Assembly: GCA_014378805.1 (NCBI GenBank)
Contig: JACMMY010000209.1
Location: 1 to 6,553, forward strand
Origin: Moraxellaceae bacterium
GTDB taxonomy: Bacteria > Pseudomonadota > Gammaproteobacteria > Pseudomonadales > Moraxellaceae
Length of the DNA: 6,553 nt
Reading direction: 5' to 3'
The notes under the pieces are model-generated. The model made no database searches. It saw only the letters and a list, made by a program, of their open reading frames with translations, and was not told where the DNA came from. Below, piece after piece: positions 1-6,108 of the stretch (the stretch's first letter is position 1; each line of letters starts with the position of its first letter). A program made the position numbers and the translations under genes.

Positions 1-567
1 ACCTTCGAGATAAATTGCACCGCCTTGCTTATTCCCCGTTGCACCATTAATTTGAACTCGGTATAACGTTACCAACCCGCCCGCACGAATCGATCCACCG
101 AAATCGGCGGCTACACCACCACTCAGAATCATATTTGATAAATTAATTTGGTCATTTGAAGCGGTTGAATTAAATATTCGTGAACCACTCGCTGCAACAA
201 TTTTGGTAACAACAGCAGGGCGTCTTGGTGATGTACCTGTAATAGGATCTAATGAAAATATATCAACATCAGTACCACCTAAAATCACCATATCCCCTTT
301 TAAAACTAGCTCACCCTTAGTTAGCGTATAAGTTTCCGTCGTAAGCTGAATAGTATCCGTATAATCACGCTGCCCAGCTATACAGCCGCCATACGCAGCT
401 TTTGAACCACTTGCTTTAATGGCTTCTCTTAATGAGCAGCTTTTTAGATTTTCGCCATCCTCATCTTGTAATGTCGTCACATTAATTGTTGAAGCGTGTG
501 CCATGGTAACGGCACTAAAAACAGAAAAGGATATAGATCCACTTAGCAATAATATACGACGAATCAT
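1..567 (-). CDS. CSLREA domain-containing exported protein, N-terminal part (3' end outside window)
   Basis: An open frame of 189 codons runs from the ATG at 567 to the window edge with no stop, so only the N-terminal part is present. It starts MIRRILLLSGSISF, a basic n-region and hydrophobic core with likely signal-peptidase cleavage after MAHA (about residue 25). The CSLREA motif follows at residues 44-49 and a YGGC motif about 15 residues later, in the same arrangement as the neighbouring rhombotarget gene. After that come short Gly/Asn/Ser-rich beta-strand-like segments with phrases such as QGGAIYLEG, typical of right-handed parallel beta-helix surface proteins. The start is supported by a near-perfect Shine-Dalgarno and by an ATGA overlap with the upstream gene's stop. 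I infer an exported or surface protein paired with that neighbour. Its C-terminal anchor and exact function cannot be seen. Confidence 0.82.
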   Translation of the reverse strand, partial: MIRRILLLSGSISFSVFSAVTMAHASTINVTTLQDEDGENLKSCSLREAIKASGSKAAYGGCIAGQRDYTDTIQLTTETYTLTKGELVLKGDMVILGGTDVDIFSLDPITGTSPRRPAVVTKIVAASGSRIFNSTASNDQINLSNMILSGGVAADFGGSIRAGGLVTLYRVQINGATGNKQGGAIYLEG

Positions 568-2402
568 GACTGACCTCCTGTCAGGCGGCGACGCAGGGCA
601 AGCCCCAACAAAGCAATCACTGCAAAAACACCTATTCCACCAGCGCCAACTGTTTTACTTGTAATTCCAGTTGGCGGAGATTGGTAAATACGCGTCGTTA
701 CTGCAATCGTTTTGTTGCTTTCACCTTCGGAAAAGAAACTTGTAGAGGTCGTGATCGTGTAAGTAAACACGTCAAGCCCATGAAAATTACTACTTGGTTT
801 ATAGCTGAGTAAATTCTTAGCCGCATCAAAACTCGCAACCCCTTTAGTGGGTGAAACAATATAGCGAACACAGCCATCTAACCAAGTGCCACCTTGTGGC
901 GGCGTAGAAGAGTTATATAAAGTAACGCAATAGGCGGCTGGAATCAATTGACCATCACCAACTACGGGACTTAAGTCAATCTGCGCAGTTTGACCATAAA
1001 AAATATCTTGACCGTTATCCTTCGCATTTCCAGCAGGAATAACCAATTCAATCGCACCGATATCACATAAAACACGACTCAGACCACGTTGATCAGCAGT
1101 ACACCCAACCCCCGTAGTACTATTATTACCTTGGTTCACAATAAGCTCATTCGCCAAGCTAGCATTCGGTGCTGGAATTAGTCGCGGTAAAAGGTAGCCC
1201 GTAAACTGCCCGACATAATTATGAAATGGGCAAAGTAAGCCTGCAGCTGGAGGTAACGAACATACAGCACTCCCATCAGTCACACTCGTGTCACCAGCAA
1301 TCAGTGTTTTACCTGATAGATCTTTACCATCAGTAAATGTTCCGTATAAACCAGACATATCCTTACAAGTATTGGTGTAAGCAATATGCTCCATAGGGGT
1401 TTTATCACCCGTTACAAAGGTACAGTCGGCACCATTATTGTCGCCAACAATCGAATTCGCAAAAGCAGAAGTGAAGGTCGTTACGACTTTTGGTGGTGTC
1501 GTTGATGGTGGTGCGGGTGTCGTAGTGACGACCATTGGTGGAGCATTGAGCGTCACCCCTCCTAGATTGCCAACAATGGTCACGCTACCTACCCCAACCC
1601 CAGGCACAATATTAATCGCACTCGCTTTGTTATTGTAGATCGTGGAGCCTAAAATCGATGCAACGACCTTACCAATATTGACATCACTGGTCATCGTGTA
1701 AATCGCAAAACCAACACCCGAAGAATTTTCAGTTTTATTATTTCGGATTAAGCTCCTAGACACCGAAAATGCAGGCTGAATACTATAGAGCGCGGCTCCC
1801 TGCTCAGCAGTATTATCCTTCAACTCGGTGTTAGTGATTACCACCTTGCCAGTATTTTCGTTATAAATTGCACCACCCAACTTAGCAATACCGTTATAAG
1901 CACGGACTGCCGTTAGACTTAGTGAGCCTTTATTAAAAATAACACCTCCGTTCGTATCACAAACGACAGAGCCGCCACAACCATTCAAATTAACATTTGT
2001 GATCGCGACTACTGGAATTGGACTGTTTGCCGTACCATTTGGATTAATACTAAAAATACGATGTTTACCAATCGCTTGAATGATTGGATTCTCGGTACCA
2101 TCGGTAACATTAAAGTCGCCTGTGGTTGAACTTTGGATGGTGACAGTACTATTGAGTTGGAGTTGACTATTGATTGGATAAATGGAATTGGCTTTTAAGA
2201 CAATGACCTTGGATGCATCCGCACTCACACAGCCGCCAAATGGTTGAGTGCCATCACCACTATTCATCATAGCAACAGCTTCACGTAATGAACATCCGCT
2301 AGGATTAGTCCCACTTTCATCAGCAGTTGTTGTAACATAAACAGTGGCATGGGCATCAAAAGCCAAGCACAATAATCCTAAACTCATCAAACGCTTAAAC
2401 AT
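564..2402 (-). CDS. rbtA: Rhombotarget A-like CSLREA surface protein with GlyGly-CTERM-type tail
   Basis: This 612-residue protein begins MFKRLMSLGLLCLAFDAHA, a clear signal peptide with cleavage after residue 19. The CSLREA motif is at 37-42 and FGGC near 55-58. Residues about 60-285 are Asn/Gly/Thr-rich repeats resembling a parallel beta-helix. A Pro/Thr-rich linker lies at about 287-309. A choice-of-anchor Q-like block (GCTADQRGLSR, then CDIGAIE) is at 433-452, and a bacterial Ig/cadherin-like end (YKPSSNFHGLDVFTYTI) at about 534-550. The last 29 residues hold GAGG, a hydrophobic helix and an RRR cluster, a GlyGly-CTERM-like signal. In that family the tail is cut by a rhombosortase, a rhomboid protease. 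The ATG at 2402 is chosen because GGAG lies nine bases upstream and the signal peptide starts there; an ATG 13 codons upstream has no good ribosome site. The stop overlaps the next gene by four bases. The substrate or ligand is unknown. The rhombotarget A name rests on recalled family architecture, not a search. Confidence 0.8.
   Translation of the reverse strand: MFKRLMSLGLLCLAFDAHATVYVTTTADESGTNPSGCSLREAVAMMNSGDGTQPFGGCVSADASKVIVLKANSIYPINSQLQLNSTVTIQSSTTGDFNVTDGTENPIIQAIGKHRIFSINPNGTANSPIPVVAITNVNLNGCGGSVVCDTNGGVIFNKGSLSLTAVRAYNGIAKLGGAIYNENTGKVVITNTELKDNTAEQGAALYSIQPAFSVSRSLIRNNKTENSSGVGFAIYTMTSDVNIGKVVASILGSTIYNNKASAINIVPGVGVGSVTIVGNLGGVTLNAPPMVVTTTPAPPSTTPPKVVTTFTSAFANSIVGDNNGADCTFVTGDKTPMEHIAYTNTCKDMSGLYGTFTDGKDLSGKTLIAGDTSVTDGSAVCSLPPAAGLLCPFHNYVGQFTGYLLPRLIPAPNASLANELIVNQGNNSTTGVGCTADQRGLSRVLCDIGAIELVIPAGNAKDNGQDIFYGQTAQIDLSPVVGDGQLIPAAYCVTLYNSSTPPQGGTWLDGCVRYIVSPTKGVASFDAAKNLLSYKPSSNFHGLDVFTYTITTSTSFFSEGESNKTIAVTTRIYQSPPTGITSKTVGAGGIGVFAVIALLGLALRRRLTGGQS
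573..579 (-). promoter_or_regulatory. Strong ribosome binding site for the second CSLREA gene
   Basis: Reading the minus strand, AGGAGGT lies six bases before the ATG at 567, inside the last codons of the upstream CSLREA gene. It fixes the start of the downstream gene. It is also stronger than the GGAG-type sites in front of the other genes here, so the downstream protein may be translated well in its own right as well as by coupling through the 4-base overlap. Confidence 0.75.
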
Positions 2403-2656
2403 AAACGCGCACTCCAGATTGGCGTATTTTCCAGCTTCCATAACGATATTTTTTTGATACTTTTTAGAGAAACTCTATCACGTCCCAAAAACGCACTTCT
2501 TGTGTAATCAAATTAGATTTGAGTAAAATTTCCTAAAAACAAGGAAGATCAAAACCTAACCTGAACAGAATTTGACAACATCTTACTACATAGACAGGTG
2601 GGTCAAACAAGTGTTTTTCGGTAAAACTTTTGATACATTACAATCCAATCAGAATT
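2403..2656. other. Spacer between hda and the CSLREA gene; no clear gene
   Basis: This AT-rich spacer should hold the hda transcript end and the start signals of the CSLREA pair, but neither is clear. An imperfect hairpin at 2608-2632 (GTTTT/AAAAC core, loop TCGGT) lies 25-49 bases past the hda stop, but it has low GC and only a short T run on the minus strand. A second small hairpin, TTCCT/AGGAA, is at 2530-2546. The nine-mer TTTTGATAC occurs twice, at 2452-2460 and 2628-2636. No well-formed -35/-10 pair is visible upstream of 2402. Confidence 0.4.
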
Positions 2657-3382
2657 TTATTTATTTTGGGCTAGACCGTGGTCAATCAAATCTTGATCAA
2701 TCATTGCAAGTGTTTGCCGAATCAACGCTAAACTAGGCTTGCGCTTCTGAGCTTCATATAGTGGCTTAAATCGAGCTAGAGTCTTTAACATCAAGCCAGG
2801 ACGATGTGAACCATGCTCAATCAGATGTTCTGTAATTGTTGGGTCGAAATGCCAACCGTTCCGCTTAAGTACCGCACCAAGCAGCGCTCGACGATCCTCA
2901 ACATCTTCTCCAATCGGTAAACCAAAACTTGCAGCTTGCGCTAATCTCGACTGTAAATCAGGTAACCCTATCGGCAAATGTGTTGCTGGGCTTCGCGCAA
3001 CAAAAACCAACTGCCCCTGATCAATCCGATTAATCAAATGATAAATCGCTTCTTCCCAATGCGGCTGACCAATAATAACGTCTAAATCATCCAACGCCAC
3101 CAAATCAAAAGACTCTAACGCCTGCAATACTTCTGTAGATGCATTAAGCAACTCCAGAAATGAAACTTGAATTGCAGTGCGCCCCATATCCAAATAAGAT
3201 TCACACAATGCCGAAAGCAGATGTGTTTTCCCTGTATCGGCAACTCCGTGAATAAAACAACGCGTCAACAAACCCGCATGCAACTGGCGCATCGCATCAA
3301 TTACACCAGCCCAACCCGGCCCAGCAAAATCACTAATCCGAGCGTCCGAACGTACATCTATTGCAAGATTCATTTGACGCAT
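2657..3382 (-). CDS. hda: DnaA regulatory inactivator Hda
   Basis: Hda is a DnaA-like AAA+ protein that, bound to the DNA-loaded sliding clamp (DnaN), stimulates ATP hydrolysis by DnaA and so prevents re-initiation of replication. The 241-residue protein has no DNA-binding domain IV, as expected for Hda. It shows a Walker A motif GVADTGKT (46-53), Walker B LVALDDLD (94-101), the conserved GLPDLQSRL block (139-147) with Arg146 at the Box VII/arginine-finger position, and a sensor II region around SHRPGLMLKTL (192-202). QMNLAI at residues 3-8 matches the spacing of the clamp-binding hexapeptide (QLSLPL in E. coli), which favours the ATG at 3382 over Met4, since the latter would lose the Gln. 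A weak GGA lies eight bases upstream. The ATG touches the TAA ending the extended PerM frame, so the two are probably cotranscribed and translationally coupled. Confidence 0.92.
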   Translation of the reverse strand: MRQMNLAIDVRSDARISDFAGPGWAGVIDAMRQLHAGLLTRCFIHGVADTGKTHLLSALCESYLDMGRTAIQVSFLELLNASTEVLQALESFDLVALDDLDVIIGQPHWEEAIYHLINRIDQGQLVFVARSPATHLPIGLPDLQSRLAQAASFGLPIGEDVEDRRALLGAVLKRNGWHFDPTITEHLIEHGSHRPGLMLKTLARFKPLYEAQKRKPSLALIRQTLAMIDQDLIDHGLAQNK

Positions 3383-3649
3383 TTAATCATTCCGCTGCGA
3401 TGACGGAGAAGCGACTACGTTATTTTGTTTCATATCTTGCACTGCATCACTCGTTGTTTGTTGAACGGCTTGTTGCGTGGTTTGCAGCAAGTCAGCAGAA
3501 TGTGGAGTCAGTTCCAACTCAACACCGGACTCTCCATTTTGAGGTTGCAAATCATACCTCACCCCAACGCCTTGCGTAAGACTTTCTGCAAACGTATTCG
3601 TATTTGCATAAAAATTAGAGCTTTTATAAAACTCATGTACATGTCGCAG
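3383..3649 (-). pseudogene. Orphaned C-terminal tail of the PerM-type transporter, cut off by an in-frame TAA
   Basis: Directly after the transporter's TAA (3652-3650) the same frame stays open for 88 codons and ends with TAA at 3385-3383, adjoining the hda ATG. It begins LRHVHEFYKSSNFY, which resembles the end of many PerM/AI-2E proteins (last membrane helix, then an L-R-H-x-H basic-aromatic stretch), so it is the natural continuation of that gene. The rest is polar and rich in Gln, Thr, Ser and acidic residues, with no membrane segment, and would be a cytoplasmic tail. It has no ATG with a ribosome site at its beginning, so it is unlikely to be an independent gene. A GTG at about 3560 could start a shorter frame but has little support. 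I infer a recent nonsense mutation or a sequencing error. Confidence 0.75.
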
Positions 3650-4678
3650 TTAAACGACTAATAACGCCGAAACAGGCCACGCCAGTAACATCCCAATTAC
3701 ACCACCTAACTGTGCGCCAGCCAACACTGCAAAAATGACTGCAACTGGCGGCAAACCTATACGATCACCCAATAAAAACGGCTGCAAAACATACCCTTCA
3801 ATTACCTGACCAACCATAAATACAACCATGACAAGTGAAAGATTCTGCCAAGCAAAGCCATATTGAAAAAGACAAGCAATCAGCGCCGAAACGAGTCCAA
3901 CCGTAAATCCCATATAAGGAATAATGCTGAGAAACCCAGCGACAATCCCAATAATCAAACCCACAGAAATCCCAATCAATTGAAGTCCTACGGCATATAC
4001 AATGCCAAGTAACACCATAACCAAGAGTTGACCTTTGACAAAAGCACCGAGTACAGCATCGCATTCGTGTAAGATTTGCATGGTTTTCGGTTCTGCGCGT
4101 CTTGGAATCAGACGATGAACGCGCGCCAACATTTCACGCCAATCCAATAAAAAATAAAACGCAACAACAGGTACCAAAACCAATAAACTCAGAACACCAA
4201 TGATGTTCATCCCAGATTGCGCTAAACGCGTAATCATTTGCTGCGTGCCATCCAAACTGTAATTGGCTTGCAAATAACTCGTCAACCAGTCGGTCATGAC
4301 GTTGAGATTAATGCGATTGGTTTCGATATTTAAATTTTTATGTAACCAGGGACGTAGCGTCTGATTAATCCATTGAATTGCGTTTGGAATATTTGAACGT
4401 GCGTATAGGATTTGCTCCCAAACTAAAGGCACTAAAAACCATAAAGTGACGATGAGCGTACCAGTAATTGTCAAAAAAACGAGCCCAATCGCAGCCCAGC
4501 GCGGGATATGCACGCGCTTGGTCAAGGATTCGACCAGCGGATTAAATAAATACGCCACAATAAATGCTGCAAAAAACGGCATCAATATCGGCAACAATTG
4601 CCCTAAGACCAAAAATGAGACATAAATTGCCCCTGCGATAAAAAATAGCGACAAGCCACGACGCACAAAAACATCCAT
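3650..4678 (-). CDS. perM: AI-2E family transporter (PerM-type permease), C-terminally truncated
   Basis: This 342-residue polytopic inner-membrane protein belongs to the AI-2E/PerM exporter family, whose members are proposed to export small molecules or act as Na+(Li+)/H+ antiporters; the substrate here cannot be told. Membrane segments are visible at about 10-45, 62-88, 158-180, 216-265 (two), 267-292 and 308-342. Family hallmarks are FYFLLDWREM (174-183), IIPYMG (252-257), QVIEGYVLQP (291-300) and the final GGVIGMLLAWPVSALL. The soluble loop at about 90-155 is typical. The ATG at 4678 has GGAG nine bases upstream; an in-frame TTG at 4693 overlaps that ribosome site and is less likely. The protein ends abruptly at ALLVV, inside the last hydrophobic segment, at a TAA followed by 88 open codons in the same frame. 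The intact product would be about 431 residues. It heads a likely operon with hda. Whether the truncated form still works is unknown. Confidence 0.85.
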   Translation of the reverse strand: MDVFVRRGLSLFFIAGAIYVSFLVLGQLLPILMPFFAAFIVAYLFNPLVESLTKRVHIPRWAAIGLVFLTITGTLIVTLWFLVPLVWEQILYARSNIPNAIQWINQTLRPWLHKNLNIETNRINLNVMTDWLTSYLQANYSLDGTQQMITRLAQSGMNIIGVLSLLVLVPVVAFYFLLDWREMLARVHRLIPRRAEPKTMQILHECDAVLGAFVKGQLLVMVLLGIVYAVGLQLIGISVGLIIGIVAGFLSIIPYMGFTVGLVSALIACLFQYGFAWQNLSLVMVVFMVGQVIEGYVLQPFLLGDRIGLPPVAVIFAVLAGAQLGGVIGMLLAWPVSALLVV

Positions 4679-4737
4679 CTTTCGATACTCCAACTACTTT
4701 TATAAATAGGGTTTTTAAGTATTTCTTTCGTTTTACG

Positions 4738-4765
4738 AGAATAGCACTCTTCTCTAATCGAGAAA
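4738..4765 (-). promoter_or_regulatory. Tentative perM-hda promoter (extended -10 type)
   Basis: On the minus strand TGCTATTCT at 4746-4738 fits an extended -10 element (TGn followed by four of six TATAAT matches). TTTCTC lies 16 bases upstream as a poor -35, overlapping a TTCTC/GAGAA inverted repeat. An alternative -10, TATAAA, lies at 4704-4699 without a -35. This is a weak call from sequence alone. Confidence 0.25.
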
Positions 4766-4899
4766 TGAATGCAACGTTCTAAAGTTTACAAATTCTAGGG
4801 AACTTTAACATTGTCCATTCGACATCTTTCATTAATTTTTGAAATAAAATGAAACCCAAAGCAAGTCCCAAGAATTTACTCAATATGCAAATCTGAAAG

Positions 4900-4914
4900 C
4901 GAATTGACAATTCG
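4900..4914. repeat. Perfect 15-bp palindrome, possible operator
   Basis: CGAATTG-A-CAATTCG is a perfect inverted repeat of two 7-base arms around one central base, about 68-82 bases upstream of the purM -10. The position would suit a transcription-factor site for purM, the divergent perM unit, or both. The arms are AT-rich and no T run follows, so it is not a terminator. The cognate factor is unknown, and an AT-rich palindrome of this size can also occur by chance. Confidence 0.4.
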
Positions 4915-4981
4915 ATCATTGCTCAGTCAATTAACATGCAAAAAATACCACTTAACGGCGCAATTCAACTCATATTCACAG

Positions 4982-4987
4982 TATAAT
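4982..4987 (+). promoter_or_regulatory. purM promoter -10 element (TATAAT)
   Basis: A consensus TATAAT lies 26 bases before the purM ATG. The best spaced -35 candidates (around 4957-4966) are poor, so strength may depend on the -10 or on an activator. Transcription would start near 4994, giving a leader of only about 20 bases. That places the in-frame TTG at 4987 outside the message and supports the ATG at 5014. Confidence 0.6.
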
Positions 4988-5013
4988 TGTCGCGCTTACG
5001 CGGAGAGCTTGCT

Positions 5014-6108
5014 ATGACATCACCAACCCCTATTTTACCTCAAGCCAATACTACGAATGGCTCAACCTCATTGAGTTACAAAGACGCAGGGGTTGATATT
5101 GAAGCAGGCGATCATCTTGTTGATCGTATTAAATCCGTTGCAAAACGCACGATGCGCCCAGAAGTGATGGGTGGTTTAGGTGGTTTTGGCGCACTTTGCC
5201 GTATTCCAAAAGGTTACAACGAGCCAGTTTTGGTTTCTGGCACTGATGGTGTCGGTACGAAATTACGTCTTGCTTTGCAATTGAATCGTCACGACACGAT
5301 TGGCATCGACTTAGTGGCGATGTGTGTCAATGACCTAATTGTTTGCGGCGCAGAACCCCTATTTTTCTTAGATTATTATGCAACTGGACATTTAAATGTC
5401 GATGTTGCGGCAAATGTTGTCACGGGCATTGGTGAAGGTTGTATTCAAGCAGGCTGTGCATTGGTCGGTGGTGAAACTGCTGAAATGCCGGGCATGTATG
5501 AAGGCGAAGATTACGATCTCGCAGGTTTCTCAGTCGGTGTGGTTGAACACGACAACATCATTGATGGCAAAAAAGTTCAAGCTGGTGATGTACTCATCGG
5601 TTTAGCTTCAAGCGGCGCACACTCAAATGGTTACTCACTGATTCGTAAAATCATTGATTTCAGCGGCGCAAAACTTGATGAAGTGATCGACGGCAAACCA
5701 CTTGCTGACGTGGTCATGACACCGACGCGTATTTATGTCAAAAACTTACTGCAACTTGGCAAAACCATTGATATTCATGCGATGGCACATATTACTGGTG
5801 GCGGCTTACCGGGCAATTTGCCACGCGTTTTGCCAAATGGCACACGCGCAGTGATCAACACCCAATCATGGCAATGGCCTGCACTATTCAACTGGTTACA
5901 ACAGAAAGGTAATGTTGATACTTATGAAATGTATCGCACCTTTAACTGTGGCGTGGGGATGGTTGTTGTTGTCGCTGCCGTAGATGCAGATGCAGCAATT
6001 GCCCAACTGACGGCTGTTGGCGAAACCGCATGGATTATGGGTCAGATTGAAGCTGACGCAGCCGCAACACTCGATGCGGATGATCAAGTACGAGTGAACT
6101 TGATTTGA
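5014..6108 (+). CDS. purM: Phosphoribosylformylglycinamidine cyclo-ligase (AIR synthetase) PurM
   Basis: PurM closes the imidazole ring in de novo purine synthesis, converting FGAM and ATP to 5-aminoimidazole ribonucleotide, ADP and phosphate, as a cytosolic dimer. The 364-residue protein matches the E. coli enzyme closely: SLSYKDAGVDI (19-29), RRPEVMGGLGGFGA-like block (48-60), the ATP-binding GTDGVGTK (76-83), DTIGIDLVAMCVNDL (94-108), VGGETAEMPGMY (151-162), SSGAHSNGYSL (199-209), HITGGGLPGNLPRVLP (259-274) and EMYRTFNCGVGM (305-316). It carries about 15 extra N-terminal residues compared with E. coli PurM and a slightly longer Ala/Asp-rich C-terminus (346-358). The ATG at 5014 has GGAGAG six bases upstream. 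An in-frame TTG at 4987 overlaps the -10 box and is rejected. The gene overlaps purN by four bases, so the pair should be cotranscribed and coupled. Confidence 0.97.
   Translation: MTSPTPILPQANTTNGSTSLSYKDAGVDIEAGDHLVDRIKSVAKRTMRPEVMGGLGGFGALCRIPKGYNEPVLVSGTDGVGTKLRLALQLNRHDTIGIDLVAMCVNDLIVCGAEPLFFLDYYATGHLNVDVAANVVTGIGEGCIQAGCALVGGETAEMPGMYEGEDYDLAGFSVGVVEHDNIIDGKKVQAGDVLIGLASSGAHSNGYSLIRKIIDFSGAKLDEVIDGKPLADVVMTPTRIYVKNLLQLGKTIDIHAMAHITGGGLPGNLPRVLPNGTRAVINTQSWQWPALFNWLQQKGNVDTYEMYRTFNCGVGMVVVVAAVDADAAIAQLTAVGETAWIMGQIEADAAATLDADDQVRVNLI

Larger units (their letters stand above)
4679..5013. other. Divergent control region between the perM and purM genes
   Basis: This 335-bp AT-rich region without a supported gene separates two oppositely oriented transcription units. 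It holds the purM -10 element and ribosome site at its right end and a tentative perM promoter at its left. It also contains several inverted repeats: TTCTC/GAGAA at 4750-4764, TAAAGTT/AACTTTA at 4780-4807 with a 14-base loop, and a perfect 15-bp palindrome at 4900-4914. No riboswitch-like fold and no good PurR-type box (ACGCAAACGTTTGCGT) is apparent. Confidence 0.7.

Noticed and set aside
419..664. Plus-strand frame of 81 codons
   Set aside because: It spans the junction of two well-supported minus-strand genes and has no start signal or recognisable content.
1438..1638. Plus-strand frame of 66 codons rich in Val/Gly/Pro
   Set aside because: It is the antisense reading of the Pro/Thr linker region of rhombotarget A; its low complexity comes from that repeat.
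2608..2632. Rho-independent terminator after hda
   Set aside because: The stem is AT-rich and interrupted by mismatches, and the minus-strand T run is short, so it is noted only within the spacer entry.
3650..3652. Recoding of the perM TAA as selenocysteine or pyrrolysine
   Set aside because: Those use TGA and TAG, and no structured element is evident just downstream. A simple TTA-to-TAA change fits the sequence better.
3361..3661. Plus-strand open frames of 72-78 codons (3361-3579, 3425-3661, and 3167-3403 nearby)
   Set aside because: They lie opposite hda and the PerM tail, lack ribosome sites and have no family-like sequence. The minus-strand frame explains this DNA better.
3798..4064. 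Minus-strand frame of 88 codons rich in Cys and Trp
   Set aside because: It is an out-of-frame reading within the PerM gene, whose membrane-protein frame is clearly the real one.
4861..4981. PurR-type operator before purM
   Set aside because: No match to the ACGCAAACGTTTGCGT pattern beyond short chance pieces such as ATGCAAA.
5396..5605. Second plus-strand frame inside purM, and minus-strand frames at 5896-6087 and 6129-6335
   Set aside because: They are shadows of purM and purN, both of which match their families throughout.
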